NCBI GenBank assembly: GCA_013397455.1
Contig: VYZB01000035.1
Coordinates: 1,088,822-1,152,821, forward strand
Reading direction: 5' to 3'
Source of the DNA: Crotophaga sulcirostris
Lineage: Eukaryota > Chordata > Aves > Cuculiformes > Crotophagidae
DNA length: 64,000 nt
Shown: positions 25,321 through 39,060 of the stretch, one piece after another
Position numbering within the stretch: the first letter of the stretch is position 1
Layout: each line of letters starts with the position of its first letter
Program-made: the position numbers and the translations under genes
The notes under the pieces: generated by a model
Told to the model about the DNA's origin: nothing
What the model saw: the letters and a program-made list of their open reading frames with translations, nothing else
Databases searched by the model: none

Positions 25321-28300
25321 TCCACTACCAAGTTATCTCCTCACTGAGACTATTGGAGGGAAATTGTGCTCTGTATGGAGTCAGAAATCATTGTAAGTGG
25401 CATGGTCCCAGAGCCCCTTCAGTTGGGGAAAGGAGAAGCTTTGTCAGAGTTACTTTTTATTTTCAAACGCTTTTTATTTTCCTGCCTCAAAGTGCTATCG
25501 TTATTGGTAGCAGTCATGGTTTAAAGTGCCCCCAAAGCTACACAGCACTCACATGCTGAGTTTAGGCTCTCGTACAAACGAGATTTGTGCAATATTTTGA
25601 AGTGCCTAAGTTCCATTTTGAGAAGGAATTTGAGAACCCACGAGCCCAGATGAACCACCCAACGCCTACAGCAAGGCAGGTTGCCACATGTCCTCTAAGC
25701 TCTAATACCTCTGTGTGTATCTGCTTTAAGTCTGTGGCAGCTCTGAACTTGCCTCATAACATGAGAAGTTTAAATTAGGTCAAATTACATTGCATTTGTA
25801 TGCACACAGGCATTTACTGCATTCAGCTTATGCACAATTTCTAGTAACTCCTGGCCAGAGAAGTTTGAGTAACCTGACCATGTGTTTGATGTACCACTCA
25901 GAGTCAACAGGGCTTAGTAACAAAGGCACTTTTGAAAATTTTACTCAGACACTGGCAACTGCTTGTGAAACACCCATGTCTGATTGATTTAAGGAGATCT
26001 TAGCAATTTTAGGAATGCAAGAGTAGGCAGCCTGTAAGAGGACAATACTTGCTAAAGGAGCTGCTTATCACCGGATGATCAGTCTGGCATTGATCCTTAT
26101 GCCACCTTACTCAATATTATTGTATTGTATTTTATACCATATATTATACATTATCCTTATGCCTCTTTATTCTCATATAGAGGTTTACTGCTTAAATTTG
26201 CTTTAATATCTTCTCTGTGGAATATAATTTGTGTTGTGACACAGATGAGGGGAGTGACTTTTATTCAACCCAGGCCCACCAAAAATCCCAGTCAAGGAGC
26301 AGAACACAGCACAATGACTTCTAAGGAGACCTGAGCCCCAGGGACCTCCCTGTATGCCTCCCATTTGGTGCACAGGATGGCAATGCTGGAAACACAGCAA
26401 AATATTCTTCACCCAAGAACTGACAGATGAGGACCCAGAGCAGAAAGCCTTGGGGAGAGCCTGAGATACTTGAGTGCAGCCATTGTTTCCGTGTGGCTGG
26501 TTACCTGTGAGCTGCTGATTGGTTTTATGACACATTTTTCTGAAATGCTCTCATTCTGGACACAACACTTTGCTGAAAGGAAGCTGGTCAGTCCTTTCAT
26601 AATCCTGTGATTTGCTGTAGGTACAGCAAAGCAAGAATGGTTGAAACTAGCGAATGTGGGTGATTTGTGCAAGTGAAAGTCATCAGAAGAAATCACCAGA
26701 ATGTGGCTATATTTAGAGACAGCTTATGCTGGAGGAATTTCCTTCTTCAGATACAATCAGGGGTTATTTTACCCCTGCTGACTCTATAAATTTTGGTGGT
26801 AGATCACAGATTTTAGCAATTCCCTACTGTCTTGTTACTTTGTTTGGCTGGATATTGAGCTCCTGTTCTGCCAGCTGTCCAGAAATCCTGTATGGAGGCC
26901 ACTCGGTGTAAGTGGCAACAGTCAATCTGTCCATTTGCACAAGGAGTCTTGCAGCTGGGGCTTGTTGGACTTGCAGTAAATACTTCAATCACCATTAAAA
27001 CCAGACTGAAATCCCACTATTCTGGATTGCCAGTAAAGGAAGGTCTCCTTATGCTACATAGCAGATGTACATCCCAATTCAACCTGACTTTAATTCTGTA
27101 TTGAAATAAGAGACACTGAGTGCGAACTGATTCAAAGTGAATATCAGAAGTTTGTACAGATTTTAAATAACTGTTTCTCTCTCCATGAAGCAGATTAATA
27201 CTAGCACACCTCTTTTAGAAATGGGGAAACTGATAACAGCAATTTATGTCCTGTAAGTTTTAGGTGGTTAAGCTGTTAGGTGAACACTTCAGGATTAAAA
27301 AAAAATTGATTTTTACAACCATCTGCAACATAAGTAGAAGGCCTACAGTGTCTCATGCTATCCAGAAACTTGGCAGTCCTACTCAGAGACTGTTTTTAAA
27401 AATTGCTCTAGCCCAGTGCTCTAGCCACCCAGGGAGTCAATGAGAAGAGCCAGGTGAGAGCTAAGGAGTTTCTAATCACTGCTTGTGTTTTCCCACTTCT
27501 AACCCAAGCTTCTGGACTAAATATAAAGTGAGCTGTCAAGTAAATGCACTCATACCATATGCTAGAAACATCACAAAGCTTTGTTGGCCTTATAAAAATC
27601 ACTGCACATGGGAACAATAACTCTTTCTTGAAAACCAAATAACTATTCTGATCTAAATCAATCAGGCCTGAGAAAGACAGAAAACCCGCATATTTCAGGG
27701 TATGGTTGTTGTGCAAGGATTAGGAATATAACAGAGATTTAGAAAACCCACTCTCTGGTACCTGTCCTTCTCTTATTGCTTTTAAGTGTGAGCTGTAAGG
27801 CTTCTTATGCTAACATTGTAGCCCACAAGCAGTATCTCTGTTAGTGAGATAACCCCTTATTGGGCAGAGTCCTCAACTGGAAGCCAGCCCTTTTGGCTGA
27901 CAGAGTGATCACTGTGGAGCACATAGTGAAGTGCTGGTCCAGTTTTCCCTTGCACTTTTTCCCCTCCATTCTTCATTTTCATTGTGTAAGTTGAGAATTA
28001 AAGTCAAGACAAGTGAATTGTAGAAAGCTGGGCAATCACTACTTTTTCAGATGTGTAATGTACAATTTAACTGTACATCTCCAAGTTCAATTTCTAACTG
28101 CAAATTTATTTGAAGGCATAAGAACAGTTGTGTTTGGGTAGATCTAATTTGCTGTTTATATTTAAGCGCAGCTTTGGAAGCTTTTGAGGATGTTATTGTA
28201 CAAAAAACCTAACAATGGAATGGAAGACAGCACATCAGAAAACCTACGCTTTCACTTTTATTTTCACACTACATTGTGTAATGAGCTTAACTAACTTCTG

Positions 28301-29109
28301 ACCAGGACTCTCAAATGCAACAAAAATACAAGTCAACAACAATAAAAAGGATATATTAAGTCAGGAGGAGGGATCTCAGCTTCCTCTGTCTTGCCAAGGA
28401 ATTTTCTGGCAGGATAGAGCTGCCCTAGGAGGAAGGACAGGCTTTCCTGCAGTCTTCTTCTCCATTTGGGTCATTCTGGGACATGTTTGCAAACTGCAGT
28501 CGTGTCCCTGCTGACACCCCAAATGACCCCATCTGGGGCCACAGCTGCTCCGTGTGGGACCAGGATGTACGTGGTTCCCTTTAGAAACAACCGATTCCTG
28601 GCGGGCTTAAATGAATGAGCCTAATTAGCTATGGTTTGTATCCCATGGTTGAGCCAGCATTGAAACCCCTCTTGGGACTGGGGCATCTCTGGGGCCCTGC
28701 TTAGGCGTGCACTCACCGAGCTGTGCTAAGGGCACCCTTCCCTTGGTCAGGGCACTGTCTCCCTAACCATCTTCCAGGACAAGAAGTGGCTTGAGTGGAA
28801 GAGAAGGACAGCGGATGAATGTGCCCATGGGTGGAGTGGCTGCACTATTTCCAAGGCTGACAGGCAAACAATTCCGTGTTTATGATTTTAAATATTACAA
28901 TTGCAAATGCAATGAACCATGTGGGAAAAGATGAAGGAGAGAAAAGAGGGTTATGGAATGACCTGGAGGAACACAGCAAAGTTAAATACGGGGATTTGCA
29001 GCCAGGCTCTTCAAAGTCAGCCAGCAGTGTGGTTATCATTAAATGTTGCAAACAGAAGCCAAAATAGAACCATGTGACAGCAAACCAATTTTTAGAAGCA
29101 ATTTGGGAT

Positions 29110-29134
29110 TTGTTTGCTTGTTTGTTTGTTTGTT
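29110..29134 (+). repeat. (TTTG)n microsatellite
   Basis: About six TTTG units with one interrupted unit (TTTGCTTG). It is the reverse-complement motif of the AAAC runs at 3.2 and 46.9 kb. Confidence 0.9.
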
Positions 29135-32100
29135 CAGCCAGTATCCCACAGCTTTATCCTTATAATGCTGCCTGAAATCTACTTTGCATTTATAGCAAGC
29201 CCTCAACAAAAATCTCACAGTCTGATCAAAGACAGCAAAGGGAAAAGGTTAAAGCACAGGTCATAATGTGCACAGCTCCAGGGAGCTCTGTGTCACACGT
29301 GCATGTGTGTATATAAACAAAATCCTCTCTGCATTATGCACTGGCAGCAGATAAGATTCATGGAGTGCGCTAGTCAGGAAGCAGCACTGTGCTGACAAAA
29401 CTGTGCAGTGGCTGTGAGATAAGCAGTGTGAAATGACCAGCTGCAGAGCAGAACCTCACCAGGCAGCCCTGGGCACTCGTCCCTATGCTGAGACCTGGAT
29501 CTTGCAGCTATTTTTTTCATATACGGAGAAAATACTGGGATTTTAAAAATATTTTATTTTTTCTAAATAGTAGCATCATATTCCTGTTAGGTCTCTGCGT
29601 GTAGGTGTACCTTCAGACTCAAGGTCTTCTGCCTGCCCAGCACAATGCAAGTCAGAGTCTGCCAGGTGAATCAAGCTTTATGACCAGGGCCAGCTAAGCT
29701 TGCTCCCCAGTATGAGCTATGCTGTGCCTGCGTGGTGCCATTGAACTGAGCTGCCTGAGGTAGCTCTAGGACTGAGAGTCTGTCTCTAGCTCTACTTTGC
29801 TGCTTTTCTCCCACAAACCCCTCTTTTTCTCCCTCTCCCTTAGACATTTTCTCTGTTCATTTTCTCATCACTGGTAGTATCTCTTCCTTTGCTGCCTTAG
29901 CTCTATTGCTGCAATATATTAATGCTCAGCTACCTGATTACTTTTAGTTCCTTTCTTTGTTCTATTGATTTTGCCATAACTGAATCCATCTGCTGCTTCT
30001 GACTGATGGGAGGATGGGAAGTCTGGTTTTCAAATGGCTTTTTTCCTCTTTAAAAGGGCGGTGTTTTACAGAACTCAGCATGAGAGTTTTGGTGCTGTCT
30101 AGAAATTTCCACAGAACATGTTCTGTATCATTTCATTACCACTGAGCTATTTGCTGGTTATTATTAACAAATTTGATTATGGTGGGTCAAACTGTATGTG
30201 AAATATACAGAGTTCTCTTTCCCTTGTTCTTCCAAATAGCTATTTGTGCCAGTCATGTACTATGCTCTGAGCCAATGACAGTCCTGCAGCTGCCAAAAAC
30301 GCAGTTGAAGCTGGAGTCTCCCGTGTTTTCATCTTTCCACTTGCTCCCTGGCCAACATCCTCAGCTTCCCTTCAAACTACCAGCTCCCTCGCCCCCATGA
30401 CCTGCTTGGCTCGTGTGGTGATCTCCTCCCCTTCCACAAGTCCCTTCCCTGGTGGCAGGCCAGAACGAGGAGGTGCACTGTAAATAGGAGAGACCTCTTT
30501 GGTTTGCTTTGTGTGGGGTCCTGTTTGCCAGTGGTCTGCCCATTTTAGCTGGTGGAAACCACTTTTGGAGGAGAGAGCTGAGTCAGATGCTCAGCAAAAC
30601 CCATCCTGGGAGCAGTGCTGGAGGGAGAAGAGGAACAATAGGAGCAGAGATGTTTCAGAAAGGACAAGCAAAAAAAGTGGGAACATGAGTGCAGGAAAGT
30701 AGGCTTCCTGACTGCTGCTAGTTGTGTGCTCCAGCACCACACCCTCCTCTACAGCTGGTTGGGACCCATATGCTGTTCACACTCCTCTTACCTGTGAGTG
30801 CCTCTGCTTGACTTAAGGTAGTTGGGCATCCTAACACCTTACACAGTTGTTCTGCCTCCAAAAGGCAGATGGTGATACCAAGACAAGCTTTCCAGTGGTT
30901 CTCTGGCTGTGGATGCCAGATGGTGCTTCTTGGACATCTAAAAAAGATAAAGCCAACTTTTTCCTGACTCAGCTTGGCTTTCACAAGCTCAGCTGCTATC
31001 GCAAAGGTGAAAGACAGTATCGCGAGGACTCGCTGATTATACTCTATACATTTTACAGAAGGTTTATTAGTATTATTTTAATGTAAATGCACTGAGCAAG
31101 GCTTCCTGCTTTATGGCCAAGCATAACCTTGAGGGCATGTGAAAAAAACATAAAAGCTCTGTTTGCACTGTGATTAACTGTCCTGAATGCTGGATTTGTG
31201 TATAACAGAGAGGAATTCAATCCATAGCCTGGGGAGGCGAGGGGGGAAGCCTCACTTTTCAAGTAGCGGAATAATCTCACACCTCAAATCTGCAGGCTGG
31301 AGTGAAGAGCTGGCCAATGCGACTGGTCTCACCTCTGTTTTAGCCTGTTCTTTGCCCTGGATTGATGTGTTCCTGTGAAATGCAGTCAGTGATGGATCCC
31401 TGGGGTGCGCTACTGGCCTTTTACATCTTCCCATGCATGCAACAAATCTGCAGCTGTTCTCATCTCATGGCTTATGGCAGTGGGCATGGCCAAGGACAAC
31501 GCGTCCTTTATGGGTGAAGTTGAAGAGAGTTGAATGGGGATACAGAGACTAAGGGAACTTCTTCCAGGAGGTTGAGAAAGTGCCTTAATGGTTAAGTGAA
31601 ACCTATCCAATGTTAGTTCAGCCTTCTGGCTGACATTTTGATACAACATATATGATGGAAATCAACATTTTAATTTCTGCAATAACCACCACAGTACAAA
31701 AGTATTGTTCAGAACTTTTTCTATTACTGTCTGGTGTGTTAGTTTTTATGGTGCACATATACATGCGCTGTATGGACAAGTTACAGTTGCCATGGGAATG
31801 TTAGTAATGAAATTCTTGAGTTCTCAGTGCTTAAAAATCTCAAATGAGTTATAAAGGAGACATGTTTGCATTTCATTTCCTTAGTTAAAGACAGAAAAAA
31901 TAATTCCCACAACTCATTGTGACAAAATTTGCCAAACTAACACCCCTCCATCTTAAAGCTCTGTTCAATATTTTTTCCAACAAATCTCTCATGTATCCCT
32001 CCTTACTATGATGAGAGCAAAATGTTTTTTTGCACAGGTCTGAGGAAATGCAGTGCCCTTCCTTCAACTATCATTTTCCTACTTATATTAACTCAGCATA

Positions 32101-33548
32101 ATTTCTGGAAAGGTGAAATTGTGTTCAGGGTACAGAGAGAGAGTCCTGAAATCTGGGATATATTTCTGCTCTTGTGCAATGTTGGGCATCTTCCCTGAAT
32201 TCTGATTTTTGATTTTTCTCTCCGGAGCTTTTGATGCTTATCCACCCTTTTGTGTTTTCCCTGGGTCTACTCAGCAGCATGTCTAGAATGCTATTGGAAG
32301 TCTGAATGAGGTTGAGGCAGGGAATTGGAAAAATTCAGTTTAGTATTCATTCAGTGAAAATCAGTTATGCCAGAATATGTAACCATCAGGTCTGTTCTGA
32401 GAATTACAAAGGAGAATTTTCCCCCAGCAAGGGATCACAATTTTCTGTTTTAAAACACCGGTCACCCCCATCTGACCTCCCATTGAGAAATGGGCATTCA
32501 TCAGCATCCTCCTCTTGTTCAGTGAGACAGCCTACTGTTATATCCCCAGTGACTAAATATGACACACATGACTAAAAGGTTTCAAGCTGTTATCTGTGGA
32601 CTGAGATTGAGTAGTATCTTATGAGAGTTTCTTCAGTTCTTACAATGTTAAATAGAAGAGGTGTTTAATGTTATCCCAGCCTATCGTTATTTGTTTACCT
32701 GGGAACTCGTCTCTTTGAGAAAGATGTTTTGGAAATTGTCTACTTTTGATTCCACTTCCCTCCCAATTAAAATTAGCTCTTAATGTCCTTTTGTCACAAA
32801 GGGAATAAGGTCTAGGGCTTGAAGACAACAGGCAGCCACATACTGCCATGAAAACAGTCCATTTTTTCCTGATAAGAGAATAGTTGCTGGAGCAGAAGCT
32901 GACCACAGGATGACCAGAGCAGCTCTTTTGAGTTAATCTGCTTCCCCTCTGGACCTCATTACACAGTGCAGATAACAATAAAGGATTTAAAAACAGGCAT
33001 TGCCCCGTTCAGAAAGGCAATATGAGGCTCCCTGTGTATTTGAACATCAACAGGAATTATAGGGTCTCAGGCTAAAATTCATGGGGTGTCTAATAACCTG
33101 TTACTCTCAAAGCTGTAGTTCAGAGGTTAGGTATGCATCTGGTAGAGGTTTATTCATAGAAAAGCCAAGGTATTTGTAGAGCTTACATCTGCAACATAAG
33201 ATGCTGTTTCGCACTCAGGAAAGACTTAAGGTTATGTTTCTGTTTCAGACACAATTCTAGATGTGTGTACAAAATGTGAAGTCACACTACTGCTTTCCAG
33301 CCTTTGAAAACCGTACTCAGGAGAGTTTTAAGTGAAAAACTTTGCCAGTACACAGCTGAGGATTGTAGGGATGAATGCAGTGTGTGAAGCAATACAGAAA
33401 GCTTGGGAGCCACAACCCTTGGTTTGTTTGTTAGGGGGCATGCAACTCCTTAGAGTAATTTGCTGCCATTATTATACAACATTGTAATGGTCGTGAGTCC
33501 ATGTGAAGGGGGTGAGATGGACACTTGATATTCAGGGTATTGGTATAT

Positions 33549-33735
33549 GGATGGGAAGAGAGAAAGGATATGAGGGAGCTGTGGTAAGAGATAGAGGAAA
33601 AAGGGCATAGTGTGAATTTAGTTGAGAGAGAAAAAGGAAATATGAAAGAGCGGAAAGAAAGGACAAAACAGAAAGAAAAGACAAAGAAGAAAAGAACATA
33701 TAAACAAGATACCCAGAGAAGTCAGAAAATGGATA
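33549..33735 (+). repeat. Purine-rich GA/GAAA tract
   Basis: Nearly 190 bases are strongly purine-biased on the plus strand, with degenerate GAGAGAAA, GAAAGAAA and GACAAAG units. It is an old imperfect simple repeat with no gene signal. Confidence 0.75.
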
Positions 33736-34302
33736 AGAAAACCTACAAGACTAATCAATATATGACATAGTCATGAACAGTGACCAAGAATGACTAAGAC
33801 AATGAGCACAGATGGCTCCAATCTGCTCTGTCTTCCAGAGTGCTCCTTTACAGACCTTGGCATTTCAGAAATCTGGATGTGTTGAGGAGGCTGGACAGGA
33901 AACTGTGGAGAGTAGATGTCTCTGCTGACCCAGCTCTACCACATAGTCTGTACACTAATCACCAATGTTCAAATCTGGAGAAGTGGTTGTTTGGAACTAC
34001 TAAGAGGCAAGGCTTGAGAGTGAAAGAAGAGTTTGGATGTAGCAGTATAGGAAGAGTGATCTAGTGATCAAATGCTAGTAAGCAGATGACAGAACTATTT
34101 TACCTTTAATTATCATATTCTCACTCATTTATCTAATAGCACTCTACAGACATGTAATTGTTGACTACAGAACTGATCCAACATTGATTTAAGCAAAGGA
34201 GATATCTTTGGTGTACCTTGTGTGGGTGTTTGTTCTGCTCCAAATTAAAAGAGTACCTAAATTCAACAGCTTGAGTCTGATTCTTAACAACATTGACCAT
34301 GT

Positions 34303-34340
34303 CTATATATATAAATATATATTTGTATCTATATATTTTA
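34303..34340 (+). repeat. (TA)n-rich microsatellite
   Basis: An imperfect TATATA/AAATATATA run that passes into a T-rich stretch. Confidence 0.8.
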
Positions 34341-35116
34341 TTTTTTAATTTGCTGAAAATACAGCAATGAAGAAGAGGGAGGGAAAGTTGTTCTAGAGGA
34401 CACAGCTAGGATTTATTTCTGAAAATGTCAGAAACTGGCTTTATATATGAATTTGCATTTGAGGAAAAAATGACACAGAGCCAGGGGAAGAAGAAGAAAG
34501 AATAATAAAATATTACTGAATTACGCTATGAACAACATTGTTCAAATGAGTTGCTTCATAACTATGAATCAAATGTTCTTTCTCTAATCATTTCCAACAC
34601 ATGTCCTGTGCTGGACTGTGTTAACCTTTCAGCTCAGAGAATATGAATTCTCAGTTTCAAATGTCATCTGAATTTCTAAATCCCTTAAAATTTTAGGGTT
34701 CCAATTACTTGTATCCAAGTTGACTAAGCTCATGAATGGGACTTACATTCTTGGTTATAGCAGTGAAATTTGGTTCAGTGAAGCAGATCCTTGGTTATTT
34801 AACTTCAGAGGCATGGTGACAGCTCTGCCAGTGAAGGGTGTGACCTGGAAAGTGCCACCAGCTTGCTATCCCTTATAAAATACTATGTGACCTCCACACC
34901 TTGTAAAGGTGCTGGCAGCTGTGTTAGCTCGATACCTTGCGGAATTGCTTAGCATCTCAAAAAATAAGTCCTAAACTGACTTCATCATCTACTTTTTTCT
35001 TTTTTTTGGCAGTTTGTCTCCTGAAAAATCACAACAATGCTGTTAAACCTGTAGATAAGGCATAAATGGAGCCTTTAACCAACCCCATCCACTCCCCCAA
35101 ATATAATGATTCAGAT

Positions 35117-35430
35117 AAAATGGAATGACATCCAAACCAACCCCAAGTTGTTTTTGTTTTTGCAAAACCAAAACCTGAGTGATGAGGTTTTGCAAAATTA
35201 AAACCCAAACCACTCCATTTTGTCCATTATAGACATGAGACTGAACTCAAAACCTTTTATCTGGGCCCTCTATCCTCTCTGGACTTTGGTGGTTTGGCTA
35301 AAAATGGAATCTGGATTTAAACCATCCCTGATTTGGGTTGTGCAAATCACAACCTGAGTAATGTAGTTCTTCAAAACCAAAACCATAACATGGCCTTCTT
35401 GTTCTATCCCTAATTAAATTAAATGCTTTG
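35117..35430. repeat. Diverged tandem duplication, unit about 184 bp
   Basis: Two adjacent segments share the same order of blocks at a spacing of 180-184 bases. AAAATGGAAT begins at 35,117 and 35,301. A C/A-rich AAACCA block follows in both, then TGCAAA at 35,161 and 35,341, then AACCTGAGTRATG and a TTGC/TTC-AAAA-YYAAAACC block. The second copy then fades towards about 35,430. By eye the best 47-base core is roughly three-quarters identical, so the duplication is old. The first copy also contains a perfect 12-bp inverted repeat, TTTTGCAAAACC (35,158-35,169) with GGTTTTGCAAAA (35,186-35,197). It could be a remnant of a satellite array or of an unrecognised transposon. Confidence 0.65.
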
Positions 35431-36499
35431 TGTCCAGAGCATTATGGAGACTGAAATGTACAGAAGAATATTATCAGCATAACACAACCTTCTATTTTAT
35501 TCATTCCCAAAGGGACTGATCCTGAAATCACAAAGCCCTCTCTCACCTCATCAGGCCATACTTGTGGGCACTTGGCAAGATACTTCTACTTTGAAGAGGG
35601 CTGCTTTCTTTGAAAAGAGCGAATTAACTTTCATCGAATTCAAGACCAATGTAGCCTTTCTTGCTTGTATTTTCTGGGTACTTTATTATCTCTTGTATAT
35701 GCAGGTTATGAAATCTCTTCTGTTTCAGGATGGGCTGAAGTAGACCAGCATTGGCCATGCCTCTATCAACAGAAGAGAATTCACTGAATAAGATTTTTCA
35801 GCCTCTGACCTCATATAAGTCTGGTACCAAAAGGAACAGGGCTCCCTGTGTGGCGTTTTCTGGCATTTCTGATAGACTTTTGTCTAACAGAATCTTGTTG
35901 ATCTTCCTAAGAGAGTGTCTCTCGTCATAAAAGTAGCCAATGCAGCTCCCAGTGGAGTCCTAAACACCTTCCTGGGAGGAGCATACCAAGTTCTCTAAGG
36001 ACTTTCTGTGAGCTCTTGCTCGTCCCGGATTTTTACTTGTGATGGATGTATGTGCTCAGCTCTGGCACTGTCTCCGCTTTCCCTTGCTGCCACAAGTGAG
36101 GGTCCAAGGTCAGTGCTTTTCCACCTCTGGGCTATCTATAGACTACTTTGAAAATACCAGTGAATGGTAACTAAGAAAAAAAGCTTAGTGGCAACAGGTT
36201 TTAAGGCGGTATCATTTACTCCACTTCTCCAGTGTAACATTTTAGGGTCTGGAAATAAAAAGACACCTGAAAACCACCACTGGCATTCACAGAGTGGTCT
36301 CCTGGAGATCTGAGTGTTAGCTATGCTAACAGACCAAGAGTTCTTTTTCTAGGTCTGTAGAACTGTTGCAGGCTAAACTTAAGCTAATGCTTCACTTTAT
36401 TTATTTAGCTGGATCTCATTTTTTAATGTTTTGATTGTTTCTTGAAGGTAAATTGTTACTTCTCTGTTAGTGTTTTGCTGCTGCTGCCATTCTCTGCTG

Positions 36500-36513
36500 T
36501 TTTTTTTTTTTTT
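36500..36513 (+). repeat. Homopolymer T14
   Basis: Fourteen T residues following CTGCTG/TCTCTGCTG sequence. Confidence 0.93.
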
Positions 36514-39042
36514 CGTTTGGATTCCAATAGGTCATTTAGAAGGAATAATGGCAAAGGAGAACTTTTTAAGAACAGCACAGGCCAATTAAAACCATCCACC
36601 CTTTAAATACCAAAACCTGTGAACTTAACAGTAACAGTTTTCCTTGTCTGCTCCAAGTCCTAAGACTCATATCCTTTTGGTACGGCTACAAGCTTCTCTG
36701 AAGAGAAACAGTCATAGAACTGGAGCAAGCTGGACATTTAACCAGATAGCTGGCACAATTACAACTATACCACAAGTCAGCTTGGACTAATAAGTTGAAT
36801 GAAACACAAAGCCCAGTGTCTTTTTTCGCCTTAAGCAATGACTTTTATCCAGTATGTTCTCTTAAAAAGAAACAGGCTAAAAGCTAAGGACAAATATGCA
36901 ATCCTATGTGCCTAAAGTTAAACAATGAAACCTGTGCCAGCAGTGCCTCCTTACCCTGCCTGGGAGTCCCAGGGGAGGGGATGTTGTGGGTTCATCCTCT
37001 CTTTTCATCCACAGAATAGGGCAGGAGGAAGAGGGAGAGTTTTGTTTCATGAGAAGAACAAGAGACGGATCTTCTTCCTTTTTCCTCTTCAAAGTCAGGA
37101 AGGAGGAGGCAGTTGTGATGGGGGTAGGGGAACAGAGGGAGGTCATGGGAGAGGGTTGTATCTTCCCTTTGGCATCATGGACTCCCTCCAGAGAATCCCG
37201 CCACTTAGTTGTTAAAACAAGTAAAGCTTCCTTCCCCTGCCTCGCATCTTCCTGTTGACCCAGAGCATCTCTTTCCTGGTCTGCATTTGATACCACCAGG
37301 ATATATTGCTCTTCAGTGATCCCACCTGTTGGACAGTTTGCAGGCCTGGGGTGGAGCAGTAAATGTGCGTGCCTTATGTCTGGGCCTCTGTAGTACTGCA
37401 CATCTGGGTAAGATTAAACAAAGCCAGGGCCGGGAAGTGCCAGTATAACAAATCGTATGAGCCATAAGAGCTCAATTTAGGACCTGTGCATATGTTTTCA
37501 ATGTTAATTTGAAGCAACCTTTTTGAGATTCATGCTTCAGTGTCCTTTTGCAATATCTAGGAATGATGTAACTCCAATACCTTTTATCCTTAGGACCATG
37601 CTGTTACTTGACCTGTCCTGCTCAGGCTCCTAACACAAAACGGTATGGTTAGCATCTCAGATATTTTCCTGTCAGAGCAACCACATCGTTACAGCTTTTT
37701 GTTAGATATCACAAGAAATTCACTCTACTGCAAAGCCAGCCCCTGGGGTTTATGAAGGGAGAAGAGTCCAAATCCTTTGAGATCCCTTATATGGACCTTG
37801 ATATGGCTCCTCTGGAAGGGCTGGGCACAGATAGGTCTGAGTGTTGTGTTGCTCAAGCCCCTGACAGGTCCCTGAGCTCAGATCCAGCTGAGCATGGTGA
37901 GAACTGAGACTAAGTGACATCAGGACACTGTGCCTGGGGGGAAGAGTTGCTGCAGAGCTGTCTCTTTCTCCTCCTATCTCATGAAATCCAACTACACTTC
38001 GTGAGCTGAGAGTAAGTTGGGCAAATGTTAAACCACATAAAGATATGGGTGTTTCAAAAGTAGCTGCTCTGGAGCAAAGGGAATGTAAAAATATTGGAGG
38101 GTTATGTGGCTGCACTAAATGTGTAGGTTTGAGTTAGAACAAGATGGATAATATTTTTGCACTCCCGTGTCCTCCACTTTTTAACAAGATCAGGCTAAGT
38201 TCCAAAGGAAACCCTCTAAATCTGACCTGCAAGTTCAGCTCAATGGTTGCCCCATAGTGCTCCTGGTGTCACCCATAGGTGTGACCAGACAGAAGCCGAA
38301 GGAAGCACCAGGAGCTGAAGGAAGTGGAGAAGAGCGTGATCATCCTGAGAGGCACTGATGTGGTAGGTCAAAGAGGAAAAGTTTTAGAGTTTGGGTGTTG
38401 AGTTTTACAATGCGAGAGAGAAAAAAGAAAGCTAGAAAGAAGATAGTTGTGAGAAAATTCCCCTCCAAAGACAGCCACGGTGGAAATATTTGTGAGAAGC
38501 CGTGTCTTCAGATCTGCTTTCTAGATTTGATTGAGTTGCACTGTATGGCTCAGTTCTAAAAAGTTGTTAATAATGGTCCTTCTGAGAAGGGCTATCATTC
38601 CTCCCGTCCCTCTGCCATGAAAACCAGGTTTCCCACCATCAGATGCAGAACCTTTGAGGAGAACTGGCTTAAACTATGAAGTTAATAGCAGGTCCATAAA
38701 TAAGTGAATTATCTTCAGACATTTTGGTGGATCTCTTAAAATATTTACTTTTTAGGGGCAAGTTGGGTAATGGGTTTTCCTCAAACCTTAAAGTTTTAGT
38801 GGGCAGCAAAGAATGCAGAGTGGAAGCTGCTTACCAGATGTTCCACAGCCTGGAGAGATAAAAGGAGATTGTTTTTACAAGTATAAATGGTGATATAGTA
38901 GCCTGCACTCTGTAAAGCACATTTTTTTATTAAGTCATGGTGCACTTGGACAAATAAATTTCCATATTTCCCGGTCATAATCTGCCTCATCCACACTGAC
39001 TGCTTCTTTTTCACTTTACAGTGCTGGCAAACTTGTTAGGAC

Positions 39043-39060
39043 TTTTTTTTTTAAAAAAAA
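39043..39060. repeat. T10A8 palindromic tract
   Basis: Ten T residues followed directly by eight A residues, an almost perfect AT palindrome. Confidence 0.9.

Larger units (their letters stand above)
21048..35116. other. Non-coding DNA, no gene found
   Basis: Apart from the listed inverted repeat, candidate elements, TTTG repeat and purine tract, nothing is recognisable. At 27.2 kb the phrase AAATGGGGAAACTGATAACA faintly recalls the tail of ancient L2/MIR-class repeats. The 28.4-28.8 kb stretch is GC-richer without coding signs. Confidence 0.7.

Noticed and set aside
29281..29325. CACACGTGCATGTG plus TATATAAA as a promoter
   Set aside because: An E-box-like word and a TATA-like word occur together by chance often, and no gene or exon begins downstream.
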